Below are positions 1 through 9,302 of a stretch of DNA of 64,000 nucleotides, piece by piece; positions within the stretch are counted from its first letter, which is position 1, and each line of letters starts with the position of its first letter. The position numbers and the translations under genes were made by a program. The notes below the pieces were generated by a model. It did not search any database. It was not told the origin of the DNA and worked only from the letters and a program-made list of their open reading frames with translations. Source of the DNA: Pseudomonas sp. LD120 (GTDB taxonomy: Bacteria; Pseudomonadota; Gammaproteobacteria; Pseudomonadales; Pseudomonadaceae). Location of the stretch: NCBI RefSeq assembly GCF_009861525.1, contig NZ_WVHL01000002.1, positions 62,001 to 126,000 of the forward strand, given 5' to 3'.

Positions 1-3000
1 AATGCCCTGGGTGCCGCACGCCTGGTCATCGGTGGCTTGAGCGCTGTCGCTTATGGCCAGGGTGGCAACTACGTCACCTTTGATGAGGGCAACTACCTGA
101 CCCGGGGCGCGATCACCCTGCGCGCCGGGGCGAACCTGGCCGCGCCTGAGGTGTTTCTGGTGACCGGAGGTGGGGCAATCCAGGTGGAGCAGGGGGCCTC
201 GATCAACACCATCGGCCAGGGTCAGGCCAGCTACGACGCGAGGGATGGTTTTGTCTACAAAGCGGCCAATATGGTCGCCGTCTCCAACGGTTTGCTGAAT
301 GTGATCAATGTGCCTTCAGCGGGTGCCAAGGTCAGTGATGGCATTCAAGTGGGGGGGTGCAGCGGCGCCCCGTGCAGCGGACAGGCTGCGCTGTACTCCG
401 AAGGCAGCATCGTCGCCTTGACCGACAGTACCTTCGAACTGGGTGAGCAGGTGCGCTACGGCACGCGCCATCTGAACCTGGGCCTGAACGCAATCAATGT
501 CGGCAGCACCGAGGCGCTGGCGGCGGCGGCGGCGAGCAATCGCCTGCCGGCGGGGATGACCCTGAACCAGCCAACGCTAGAGCGTCTGCTGCGCGGTGAC
601 ACTCAGTTTGGCGCCCCGGCCCTGGAAACCCTGCAACTCTCGGCCCGGGACAGCTTCAACTTCTACGGCAGCGCCAGCCTGGACACCTATGACCCGGTGA
701 CCGGCAAGTCGCTGCTGAACAACCTGATGCTGTCCACCCCGGCGATCTATGGTGCAGGCGGCGCCAATGACGTGGCCAGCATCCACACCGCCCACCTGAT
801 CTGGCAGGGCGCTGAAACCCCGGCCGGGGCGGTGGTGGCCGGTGGGATCGGCAGCGGCAGCGGACGTCTGGATATCAATGCCGAGCGTATCGAGTTCGGC
901 TACGGCGCCTTCGCCCAGCCCAGCACCACCCAGCGCTTCGATCGGCTGGCCCTGGGCTTTGCCGACGTCAACCTCAATGCCAGCCAGCGCATCACCGCCA
1001 ACCACAAGGGCAGCCTTTCGGTGTACCAGAGTCAGGGCGCCTATGACCCGCAGAAGGGCTTTGCCTACAGCGGCGGCAACCTGAACATCCTGACCCCGCT
1101 GATGACTGGCGCAGCCGGCTCGGTGAACCGCATCAGCGCTGGTGGCGTGATCGATATCGGCGCTTCGGCCGGGCCCCGCGGCGAGGTCGATGGCCAGGGC
1201 GCGGCGCTGTCCTTGCAAGGCGACAGTATTCGTCTGGCCAGCGCCGTGGTGCTGCCCAGCGGCAAGCTGACCCTTGAGGCCCGTGGCGATGTGCAACTGA
1301 CCGATGCGGCATTGATTGACGTGGCCGGGCGTGCCGTCGCTTTCAACGACCTGACGCGCTATGGCGCAGGGGGTGAGGTGTTGCTAGAAAGCCACGCTGG
1401 CCATGTGCTGCAAGCGGCGGGCTCGACCATCGATCTGTCGGCACAGCACAACCAGGCCGGCAAGCTGCGGGCGGTGGCGGTGGACAGCGCGGCCGGGCGG
1501 GTGGAGCTGGCGGGCAAGATCCTCGGCAGCAGCAGCGGCGATTACGATGCCGGCGGCATCCGGGTGCCTTACCTGGGGGGCGCGGTGGAGATCCAGGCCC
1601 AGTACCTGGGTGTCAGCGGCACTCTGGACGAACAGTTCGCGGCGCTAAACCAGCGGCTCAACCAGGGGCAGGTATACGGCGCGCGCAGCTTCCAGCTCAA
1701 ACAGGGTGACTTGACCATCGGCAACGGGGTCAAGGCCAACAGCGTCAACGTCTCGCTGGACAACGGCAGCTTGCGGGTCAATGGCCTGGTGGATGCCAGC
1801 GGTGAGCGGGTCGGCAGCATCAACCTGGCCGCCAGGCACGGCCTGACGCTGGACGGCAGCGCGGTGTTGGATGCCCATGGCCGCCAGTTGCGGGTCGACA
1901 GTTACGGCCAGATCATCGATTCGCCCAACCGCGCCACCGTGGTGCTCGGTTCCGGCCTGGGTCGGTTGACCCTGGCCGACGGCGCGCGCATTGACCTGCG
2001 CCATGGCACCGATGTGGCCCAAGGCAGCGGCGCCGGGCAGAACGATGGCCGCAATCGCGGCACCCTGGCGTTGAACGCGCCACGGCTGATCCAGGCCGAT
2101 GGCAGCAGCGACGATATCGATATCGATGCCCGTGGCGGCTTGCAGATCCAGGGCGCACGCTCGATCGCGGTCAACGGCATGATCAGCTATGACGATGCGC
2201 CACTGAAAAATGACAGCACCGCCAGCGGCCGACCGTACCAGGCAATCACCCAGGCTTACCTGGACCAGAAACATCAGCTGAGCACGGCCTTTATCAACGC
2301 CGCGCTGCAAAACAACGACCTGTTGCAGAACAAACTGGCCGGTCTGAACAACGCCACCTATGCCGACGCCTTGCACTTGCGCCCTGGCGTGGAGATCGTC
2401 AGCAAGACCGCCGACGGCGACCTGGTGGTGCAGGGCGACCTGGACCTGTCCGGCTATCGCTACGCCAGCCTCAACCCGCATAGCCAGAAAACGTCGGTAT
2501 ATGGCTCCGGCGAGGTCGGCAGCCTGACCCTGCGGGCCGGTGGCGACTTGAACATCTACGGCAGTATCAATGACGGTTTTGCGCCGCCGCCGTCCACCGT
2601 GGACGACAAGGGCTGGGTGCTGTTGTCGGGCGTGGACTTCACCGGCGGTCACCTCATCGTGCCGGGCACTGGGGTGACCCTGGCCGATGGCACGCGGTTC
2701 CCCAGCGGCACCACCCTCAACTACGACTTGCCGCTCAAGGGCCTGACCCTGGTGGCGGGCACCCGTTTGCCGGTGACGGTGCAGCTCGAACAGAGCCTGA
2801 CCTTGCCGGCGGGCAGCGTGCTGGCCGCCGCCGTGCGCGATGCCCAGGGCAACCTGCTGTTCGCCGCCGGGACCCTGCTCAGCGAGGCTCGGACCCTGGA
2901 TGCCGGTACCCGGCTGGAGGCCGGCAACTTGCTCGGCCAGAACATCCAAGTCACGGCCATGACCTGGCCTAAGGGCGTGGCGTTGCCCAACGTGGTGGGC

Positions 3001-6000
3001 GCGCTGTTGCTCGACGGCAGCAAGGCGCTGCCCCTGGGCGCGCTGATTCCTGCCGGCACCGACGTCAAGCTGCCGGGGGGTGTCGAGTCGATGCAACTGC
3101 GGCCGGAAGTGGCCGGGCGCCAGGGCTCGCAGTGGGCCCTTGCACCGATGCTCGCCGAGGGCTCGCAATCCTGGTCCCTGCGTCTGGTGGCCGGGGCCGA
3201 TACCGAGGCTGCCGACAGCCGTATCCTGCAGGCCAATCCCCGCAGCGGCGACCTGCATCTGGCGGACAGCCACTACGGCATGTTCGCCAAGGAACTGCCT
3301 TCCAAGGGGGTGTTTACCTGGACCGCCAAGGTGGTCGAGGACTTGGCCGCCAATGGGGTGATCGTCCAGGAAGGTGACCCGGTGGATCAGCAGGTCCTCG
3401 ACGACCTGGAACTGGGCAGCATTGCCGAGTTCTGTGGCAATACCCCGGAATATTGCGCCATGAAGAGCACTTACGTCTGGACGCAGGAGGCTGTGGACGA
3501 ACTGGCCATGGCCGGCATTGAGGTGACCTTGGGGGCGGTGATCGAGGAGCAGTTCATCCAGGACCTGGGTCTGCCTTCGGTAGAGGCCATGTGCAGCGAG
3601 TCGCCCAACTTCTGCCTGGCGCAGAGCGCCAAGGAGTATGAAGCGACGCCTTCGAGCCGCCGCTTCAGCGTGATCCGCACCGGCACGGGCGACCTGGAAC
3701 TGCTCAGCGCCGGCAACCTGAGCATGGATTCGCTGTACGGGGTCTATACCGCCGGGACCTCATCGACCGCCACCCCCGCTGGCGATCCTTACAACCAACC
3801 CCGGGGCCTGGGCAGCGGCAGCACCGTGCTCAACGACCCGGGCAGTTATTTCGAGTCGTTCGTCGATGGCAGCAGCACCAGCCTGTATCGCGCCTGGTAC
3901 CCGGAAGGCGGTGGCGACCTGCGGGTCGATGTCGGTGGTGACCTGACCGGCAATATCACCAGCATGGCAAGCAACAGCCTTACCTGGCCCAACCCCAAGG
4001 ACAACGGCTTGGACTCGGCCGAGGTGGGCAACTGGCTGTGGCGCCAGGGCAGCGCCGATGTGGCCACTGGCGGCACGGTCCAGCCCACGGCCTGGTGGAT
4101 CAACTTTGGCACCTATGTGGCGGGCGCCGCCGACAAGATGGTGGGCTTCACCGGCTTCGGCACCTTGGGCGGCGGTGATCTGGATCTGACGGTCGGTGGC
4201 GATGCCGGGGTGCTCAAGCGCCTGTCCGCGGCCGCCGATGCGGCTTCGGTCAGCCCGCGCAGCGAGGGCCTGGTGCTGGCGGTGGGCAGTACCGGTCGGG
4301 TGGCCAGCGATGGCAGCCTGCAACTGACCGGCGGGGGCGATATGCGGGTGCATATTGCCGGGGCCTTGAACCCGGCCAGCGAGCAGAGCAACGATCATCG
4401 CAGCGGCATGCTGGTCAACCTGCGCGGCAACGCCCAGTTGCAGAGCGCCTCCCAGGGCAGCATCGGCCTGCTCTATGGCGGCACCGCCGCCGACCACAAC
4501 CCGAGCGAGACTCGGGCCTTCGATCCGTCGCGCGCCACCCGTGGCCTGGCCCAGGGCGGCCTGACCCTGGTGCCGGGGGATGCCACCTACCAGTTGCAAA
4601 GCCTGGGTGACCTGGTGCTGCAGAACGTCGAGGACCCGGGACGGGTCAAGCAGTTCAACGGCGCGCTCTTCAGCCGTGGCAGCGAGCAGGGCAGTGGCCA
4701 GAGTTGGTTCACCCTGTGGACCGATCACACGGCTGTCGATGTGATGTCCCAGGGGGGGAACCTGACGCCTTTTACCACGTCCTCCAGTGCGACGGACCTG
4801 GCGGTGGTCTATCCGTCGATCCTGCGGGCGGTGGCTGCCAGCGGCAGCCTGTACTACGGCAAGGCCGCGGCACCGCAGCGCGACGACGTCAATTATCGCT
4901 ACCCGCTGGTGTTGGCTCCCGGTGCTGACGGGCAGTTGCAGTTCCTCGCCCAAGATTCGGTCTACGCCGGTGGTTTTACGGTCAGCCAGTCGGGTGCGGC
5001 AGGGGCGGCGATGGCCACGCCATGGCACCCGGCCTTTGTCGGGCGCATCGGCGGCGCCGTGGTGGCCAGCAACCTGTCGATCAATGGCTCCCCGGCCAAC
5101 ACCGTCACCTTGCCACTGTTTGCCTTTGGTTCCGGCAGTGTCTCCGCCGTGCTGGACGAGGCCGTGGACCCGGCGCGCTTCTATGCCGTGAGCGGCGACC
5201 TGATCGGCGTCAACAGTGGCCGGATCATCCGTTTTGGCAGCGCGCCTTCTCAGTTGCACTCCGGGCAGACCTGGTACGAGGCCAGCCGCCCGGTGTGGAT
5301 GATGGCCGGGCGCGACATCGTCAGCAGCGGCAGCATCGTTGGCGTCGGCGACCCCGGTGATGGTTCAACCTCGCGGGGCAATCTGTTCGTGCACAACCAC
5401 CCCAGCGATATTTCCCTGGTCAGTGCCGGACGCGACATTCTTTACAGCAGCTTCAACGTTGCCGGCCCCGGCACCCTGGAACTGACGGCGGGGCGCAACA
5501 TCCTCATGGAGGACAAGGTCAGCGTCACCAGCATCGGCGCGGTGGTCCCGGGGGGCAGCCGTCCTGGCGCGAGCATCGTGATGCAGGCCGGGGCCGGCGC
5601 CAGCGGCCCGGATTACCGGCGCTTCGTCGCCGCCTACCTGGACCCCGCCAATCAGGCCCAGCCCGGCGAAAGCCTGTCGGGCACCAAGGTGGCCAAGACC
5701 TACGAGGCCGAACTGGGGAACTGGCTGGCCGAACGCTTCGGTTTTGTCGGCGACAGTGCCCAGGCCCGGGCCTACTACGCCGCGTTACCGGCCGCACAGC
5801 AGCGGGTATTTGCCCGAGACGTGTATTTTGCCGAACTCAAGGCCGCCGGCCGCGAGTACACCCAGGCCGGCGGGATACGCCAGGGAAGCTACGCCCGGGG
5901 GCGGGCGGCGATTGCCGGGCTGTTCCCGAGCACCGACGTGGCCGGAAACCCGATCACCTACCAGGGCGACATCACCCTGTTCGGCGCTTCTGGGGTACAC

Positions 6001-6807
6001 ACCGACTTCGGCGGCAATATCCAGATGCTGACGCCTGGCGGCAACCAGACCTTTGGCATCGAAGGCACCGCGCCACCCGCGTCGGCCGGGGTCATCACCC
6101 AGGGCGCGGGGGACATTCAGTTGTATTCCCTGGGCAGTATTCTGCTGGGTCAGAGTCGGATCATGACCACCTTCGGCGGCTCGGTCATGGGCTGGTCGGC
6201 GGTGGGCGACATCAACGCCGGCCGGGGTTCCAAGACCACCGTGGTCTACACCCCGCCCAAGCGCGTCTATGACCACTGGGGCAACGTCAGCCTGTCGCCG
6301 GCGGTGCCCAGCACCGGGGCGGGGATCGCCACCCTCAACCCGATTGCCGAAGTGGCGGCCGGCGACATCGACCTGATCGCGCCCCTGGGCACCATCGACG
6401 CCGGCGAAGCAGGCATCCGGGTCTCGGGCAATGTCAACATCGCCGCGCTGCGGGTGGTCAACGCGGCGAACATCCAGACCCAGGGCAAGTCCTCCGGAGT
6501 GCCGGTGAGCGCCACCGTCAACACCGGCGCCATGACCTCGGCCAGCGCCGCCGGCTCCGCCGCGTCCCAGGCCGCGCAAGACGCCGCCCGCAACCAGCAG
6601 GCGGCGGCCAAGCAGGGCCGGGCCTCGATCGTCACCGTGGAAGTGCTGGGCTTTGGCTCCGAACCGGTGCAGCGTCAGCACGAAGAAGCCAGCCGTGCCC
6701 CGGGCTACAACCCCGACAGCCCGGTGCAGGTCCTGGGCGCCGGGCCCTTGAGCGACCAGGCCCGGGCGCGCCTGACCGATGAGGAGCGTGGGCAGCTGAC
6801 ACTCTAG
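1..6807 (+). CDS. Filamentous haemagglutinin-family TpsA exoprotein, C-terminal part (5' end outside window)
   Basis: The reading frame is already open at base 1 with no plausible start, so this is the last ~2268 residues of a larger protein. The sequence is Gly/Asn/Asp/Ser-rich with continuous short beta-strand repeats, as in right-handed beta-helix adhesins secreted by two-partner (TpsB) systems. The last ~250 residues (from about nt 5960) resemble the DUF3739 C-terminus of PdtA-like TpsA proteins of Pseudomonas. An internal tandem duplication of a 52-residue Cys-pair module lies at nt 3313-3627. I see no toxin domain or PT/VENN motif at the C-terminus, so it reads as an adhesin rather than a CdiA. 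The haemagglutination (TPS) domain and signal peptide would be upstream. Confidence 0.9.
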   Translation, partial: NALGAARLVIGGLSAVAYGQGGNYVTFDEGNYLTRGAITLRAGANLAAPEVFLVTGGGAIQVEQGASINTIGQGQASYDARDGFVYKAANMVAVSNGLLNVINVPSAGAKVSDGIQVGGCSGAPCSGQAALYSEGSIVALTDSTFELGEQVRYGTRHLNLGLNAINVGSTEALAAAAASNRLPAGMTLNQPTLERLLRGDTQFGAPALETLQLSARDSFNFYGSASLDTYDPVTGKSLLNNLMLSTPAIYGAGGANDVASIHTAHLIWQGAETPAGAVVAGGIGSGSGRLDINAERIEFGYGAFAQPSTTQRFDRLALGFADVNLNASQRITANHKGSLSVYQSQGAYDPQKGFAYSGGNLNILTPLMTGAAGSVNRISAGGVIDIGASAGPRGEVDGQGAALSLQGDSIRLASAVVLPSGKLTLEARGDVQLTDAALIDVAGRAVAFNDLTRYGAGGEVLLESHAGHVLQAAGSTIDLSAQHNQAGKLRAVAVDSAAGRVELAGKILGSSSGDYDAGGIRVPYLGGAVEIQAQYLGVSGTLDEQFAALNQRLNQGQVYGARSFQLKQGDLTIGNGVKANSVNVSLDNGSLRVNGLVDASGERVGSINLAARHGLTLDGSAVLDAHGRQLRVDSYGQIIDSPNRATVVLGSGLGRLTLADGARIDLRHGTDVAQGSGAGQNDGRNRGTLALNAPRLIQADGSSDDIDIDARGGLQIQGARSIAVNGMISYDDAPLKNDSTASGRPYQAITQAYLDQKHQLSTAFINAALQNNDLLQNKLAGLNNATYADALHLRPGVEIVSKTADGDLVVQGDLDLSGYRYASLNPHSQKTSVYGSGEVGSLTLRAGGDLNIYGSINDGFAPPPSTVDDKGWVLLSGVDFTGGHLIVPGTGVTLADGTRFPSGTTLNYDLPLKGLTLVAGTRLPVTVQLEQSLTLPAGSVLAAAVRDAQGNLLFAAGTLLSEARTLDAGTRLEAGNLLGQNIQVTAMTWPKGVALPNVVGALLLDGSKALPLGALIPAGTDVKLPGGVESMQLRPEVAGRQGSQWALAPMLAEGSQSWSLRLVAGADTEAADSRILQANPRSGDLHLADSHYGMFAKELPSKGVFTWTAKVVEDLAANGVIVQEGDPVDQQVLDDLELGSIAEFCGNTPEYCAMKSTYVWTQEAVDELAMAGIEVTLGAVIEEQFIQDLGLPSVEAMCSESPNFCLAQSAKEYEATPSSRRFSVIRTGTGDLELLSAGNLSMDSLYGVYTAGTSSTATPAGDPYNQPRGLGSGSTVLNDPGSYFESFVDGSSTSLYRAWYPEGGGDLRVDVGGDLTGNITSMASNSLTWPNPKDNGLDSAEVGNWLWRQGSADVATGGTVQPTAWWINFGTYVAGAADKMVGFTGFGTLGGGDLDLTVGGDAGVLKRLSAAADAASVSPRSEGLVLAVGSTGRVASDGSLQLTGGGDMRVHIAGALNPASEQSNDHRSGMLVNLRGNAQLQSASQGSIGLLYGGTAADHNPSETRAFDPSRATRGLAQGGLTLVPGDATYQLQSLGDLVLQNVEDPGRVKQFNGALFSRGSEQGSGQSWFTLWTDHTAVDVMSQGGNLTPFTTSSSATDLAVVYPSILRAVAASGSLYYGKAAAPQRDDVNYRYPLVLAPGADGQLQFLAQDSVYAGGFTVSQSGAAGAAMATPWHPAFVGRIGGAVVASNLSINGSPANTVTLPLFAFGSGSVSAVLDEAVDPARFYAVSGDLIGVNSGRIIRFGSAPSQLHSGQTWYEASRPVWMMAGRDIVSSGSIVGVGDPGDGSTSRGNLFVHNHPSDISLVSAGRDILYSSFNVAGPGTLELTAGRNILMEDKVSVTSIGAVVPGGSRPGASIVMQAGAGASGPDYRRFVAAYLDPANQAQPGESLSGTKVAKTYEAELGNWLAERFGFVGDSAQARAYYAALPAAQQRVFARDVYFAELKAAGREYTQAGGIRQGSYARGRAAIAGLFPSTDVAGNPITYQGDITLFGASGVHTDFGGNIQMLTPGGNQTFGIEGTAPPASAGVITQGAGDIQLYSLGSILLGQSRIMTTFGGSVMGWSAVGDINAGRGSKTTVVYTPPKRVYDHWGNVSLSPAVPSTGAGIATLNPIAEVAAGDIDLIAPLGTIDAGEAGIRVSGNVNIAALRVVNAANIQTQGKSSGVPVSATVNTGAMTSASAAGSAASQAAQDAARNQQAAAKQGRASIVTVEVLGFGSEPVQRQHEEASRAPGYNPDSPVQVLGAGPLSDQARARLTDEERGQLTL

Positions 6808-6832
6808 GAATCTCTTGCGGTAGCACGCTTGG

Positions 6833-6861
6833 GGGGGCGATCGTTGATCGCTCCCTTTTTT
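6833..6861 (+). terminator. Rho-independent terminator of the haemagglutinin gene
   Basis: A 10-bp stem (GGGGGCGATC with GATCGCTCCC, one G-T pair) closes a 3-nt loop and is followed by six T. It begins 25 nt after the stop codon at 6807. Confidence 0.85.
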
Positions 6862-6868
6862 GTCGCTG

Positions 6869-7035
6869 TGTCCCGTCCTGAATAAGGTTTACACCTTCTT
6901 ATCCCTTCTCAGGAGGGAGTCATGAATACGGGAGAAAGACGCAGTCAGCGTGATTACACTGTCCCGTCCTGAATAAGGTTTACACCTGCTGACCCATTCT
7001 CAGGAGGGAGTCATGCAAACGGGAGAAAGGCGCTG
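6869..7035 (+). mobile_element. Two nested 5'-end fragments of an IS3-family element
   Basis: Two ~74-bp near-identical blocks start at 6869 and 6960, directly abutting. Each has the same terminal sequence (TGTCCCGTCCTGAATAAGG...), a strong AGGAGG ribosome site and an ATG (6922 and 7013). The first open frame reads MNTGERRSQRDYT and then runs into the second copy's end and stops. This N-terminus matches, from memory, the OrfA start of an IS3-family transposase. The second copy loses similarity after about 7032. Only left ends remain; no transposase domain or right end is visible nearby. Confidence 0.6.
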
Positions 7036-7206
7036 GCTGGAGAGGGCAGGCCTGAACGGGATGAAAAGCGGCGCGGGTGTGGGTCTGGATCACAGTGCAT
7101 TCAGATTTCCGGCCGGCGGTCCGGGTGTTCAGGCAATGCTGGGTCGACGGTTGAGGCGCGTCAGTCAAGGTCGCAAGTGTTACGGGAGAGCTTAGAACGG
7201 CGCCCG

Positions 7207-7243
7207 CCGGGGCCCGCAGCCTCGATCAGGCGGCGGGCCCCGG
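7207..7243. terminator. Strong GC hairpin between IS remnant and minus-strand gene
   Basis: Perfect 11-bp inverted repeat CCGGGGCCCGC / GCGGGCCCCGG with a 15-nt loop, 92 nt beyond the stop of the minus-strand gene at 7335. There is no clear T-run, so terminator function is uncertain. Confidence 0.4.
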
Positions 7244-7334
7244 TGCTCCTTGTCACGGGTGACTTTTCGTCTGCTCTATCGCTGAGCACAAGGTGCTTCT
7301 CAAAGCCTTGGCGATAGGGTTGGTGGCTGGCTCG

Positions 7335-7787
7335 CTAGACGGTCGCGATCATGCAGCCGATGGCCCCGGATTGCTGATAGATGACCCAGTCCTTATGGGC
7401 GTTGGCGAAGTCTCGCAGCCCACGCTTGGCCGCATCGCTGTAGCCCAGGGCGACGGCCCAGCGCGCGGCTACCGGGTCGGTGTACTGGGTGAGTTTTTCG
7501 ATGTCTTTCTGAGTCTCCGTCAGGAGTTTGTTGCCGGCATTCGTGGCGCTTTCGACTTTCAGTTCGATGGCGTAGTTTTGGCTGTTATGTTGCGCCAGCA
7601 CATCCAGGCGCCAAGCCTGGTTGGGGGCCGGGTAGGGCACCTCGCGGGCGGCGGCCACATGGGCCGAGCGCAGCAGGATCAGGAATTCCACCTGAAACCA
7701 CACTTCCCAGGCGGCACCGGTGCTGATGGCGGCTTCGATGCGCGCGTGGTCGTTGAGGATCAGGTGACTAAGGTCGGTATTTTTCAT
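7335..7787 (-). CDS. Small PD-(D/E)XK nuclease-like protein
   Basis: 150 residues with the start set at the internal ATG (7787), because the upstream open frame is Pro/Arg-rich and does not look coded. A conserved-looking RLDVLA...YAIELKVES stretch (about residues 56-76) gives the D...ExK arrangement of the PD-(D/E)XK nuclease fold, flanked by alpha/beta sequence of the expected size for a single core domain. It stands alone between the IS3 remnants and a major facilitator gene, which fits an acquired or restriction-related gene. No methyltransferase or partner is visible. The fold call rests on the motif only; substrate is unknown. Confidence 0.6.
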   Translation of the reverse strand: MKNTDLSHLILNDHARIEAAISTGAAWEVWFQVEFLILLRSAHVAAAREVPYPAPNQAWRLDVLAQHNSQNYAIELKVESATNAGNKLLTETQKDIEKLTQYTDPVAARWAVALGYSDAAKRGLRDFANAHKDWVIYQQSGAIGCMIATV

Positions 7788-7965
7788 GGTGCGTTGCTCT
7801 TTGTGGGTGAGGGTACAAAGGGGAACGAACCACGCAGGGATGTTGTGAAGGCTCTTGGTCAGGAACCGAGGATGACGGATGACGGGCGATTGGCGGTGGG
7901 TGACAGGCGATGAGCGGGTTTGCGGCCCACAAGGAGTGGGCGGCCTGCGCAGAAATGAGCGTGCG

Positions 7966-9177
7966 TTAGCCCTCAAGCGTGGCCGCGGTATTGGCCTTGT
8001 TCAACTGAGCGGCGCCCAGGCAGTAGAACAGTCCCCCGGCGACAATGAACGCCCCCAGCATGTAGAAGATCCAGTGTGCTGGATGGCTCGCCAAAACCAT
8101 GCCGCAGAGGATCGGGCCCAGGGCGCCGCCGAGGCTGGAGAGGTTCTGCGCGCCGTAATAGAGGCCCCGCAGGGATTCGGGGGCGATCAGGTCGATGAAC
8201 ATGTATTCGGCGGGGAACACGATGATTTCACCGAGGGTGAACAGGGTCATGGAGAGCATCCACAGCGGCAGGCTGGTCGACAGGGCGAATCCGCCGACCC
8301 CCAGCAGGAACAGGCTCAAGCCAACCGCCAGCCACTGCTTCAAGTGGCGGGGAGTGATCCTGCGGCCAATGGCGTATTGCAAGGTGATGACCAGCAACGC
8401 ATTGGTCGCCACCAGGGTGCTGATGGTGCTGTAGGCGACCTCCGCGGATTCGGTGACCACCAGGTATTGGGACAGGTACGCCGAGAACTGGCCAAAGACC
8501 ACTGCGCTGAGCAGTCCGCCGAGGGTGAAGCAGATCAGGCGATGATCCCGCAGCAGTAGTCGGCCCAGCGCGAGAAAGGCCGGGGGCTGATGGGGACTGG
8601 CGCCAGGCGTGAGGTGCCGGGCGCCCTGAGCCAGGTACAGGATAAAGAAACCGCTTCCCAGGGCGCTGGACAGTACAAAGGGCAGGCTGCTGCCTTGCTG
8701 GGCCAGCCAGGCGCCGAGCAACGGGCCAACGGCATAGCCGATGTTGGTCAAGGTGTACTTGATCGAAAATACTTCGCTGCGTTCGGCCACCGGTAACTGC
8801 TGGGCAAAACCTGCTTTGACCGCGATATCGAACACCGCGTAGGCGAGGTTGATCGACACCAGGCACAGGTAGAACAGCCAGAGACTCTGGGCGGCAAAGG
8901 CGCCAATGAAGCCCAGGGTGAAGACTGCGACGCAGGCCAGGATCAGCCGGTAGGTGGCGATCCGATCCACCAGGTAGCCGCCGTAGAGGCTCAACAGCGA
9001 GCCGACGATCAGGCTGCTGCCGATCACCAGGCCGATGTCGACGACGCTCAGGGTGAAGTAGGCGGACAGGTAGATCACCAGATAAGGCAGGGTGATCGCC
9101 CGCGCCAGGGTCAGGATCAGCGAGCCCGACAGCAACAGCTTGATGGTCTTTGAGTAGTTTTTTAGGGTGCGCAGCAT
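7966..9177 (-). CDS. Major facilitator superfamily transporter
   Basis: 403 residues with about 12 hydrophobic segments and a central loop, the normal MFS length. The loop after TM2 carries GGYLVDRIATYR, a version of the MFS G-x3-D-R signature (about residues 66-77). It is an inner-membrane secondary transporter, probably drug/metabolite efflux of the MdtH/YdeE type. The gene is transcribed divergently from a LysR regulator whose start is 125 bp away, the usual arrangement for a regulator controlling an adjacent exporter. Substrate cannot be told from sequence. Confidence 0.85.
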   Translation of the reverse strand: MLRTLKNYSKTIKLLLSGSLILTLARAITLPYLVIYLSAYFTLSVVDIGLVIGSSLIVGSLLSLYGGYLVDRIATYRLILACVAVFTLGFIGAFAAQSLWLFYLCLVSINLAYAVFDIAVKAGFAQQLPVAERSEVFSIKYTLTNIGYAVGPLLGAWLAQQGSSLPFVLSSALGSGFFILYLAQGARHLTPGASPHQPPAFLALGRLLLRDHRLICFTLGGLLSAVVFGQFSAYLSQYLVVTESAEVAYSTISTLVATNALLVITLQYAIGRRITPRHLKQWLAVGLSLFLLGVGGFALSTSLPLWMLSMTLFTLGEIIVFPAEYMFIDLIAPESLRGLYYGAQNLSSLGGALGPILCGMVLASHPAHWIFYMLGAFIVAGGLFYCLGAAQLNKANTAATLEG

Positions 9178-9302
9178 CCATGCCTCGTTGAGCAGTGCAG
9201 GTTGAGTCTTGCTTGGGCTATCAGCTTACTGAGGAATGGGCTTCTGTTTTATGATGATTTTTCTCCAGTGAATGGAATCAGATTCATGAATAAGGACGCT
9301 GC

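Noticed and set aside
577-1296. 239-codon minus-strand open frame and many similar long frames opposite the haemagglutinin, acnB, aru and TonB genes
   Set aside because: High-GC genomes give long shadow frames; these have no ribosome sites and no family resemblance, and the opposite strand encodes a clear protein.
6260-6807. Contact-dependent inhibition toxin at the haemagglutinin C-terminus
   Set aside because: No VENN-type motif, no variable toxin-like tail and no small immunity gene follows; the terminator comes directly after.
7013-7195. 60-codon plus-strand frame starting MQTGERR
   Set aside because: Only the first few codons match the IS3 OrfA start; the rest is unrelated sequence, so it is a truncated IS end, not a gene.
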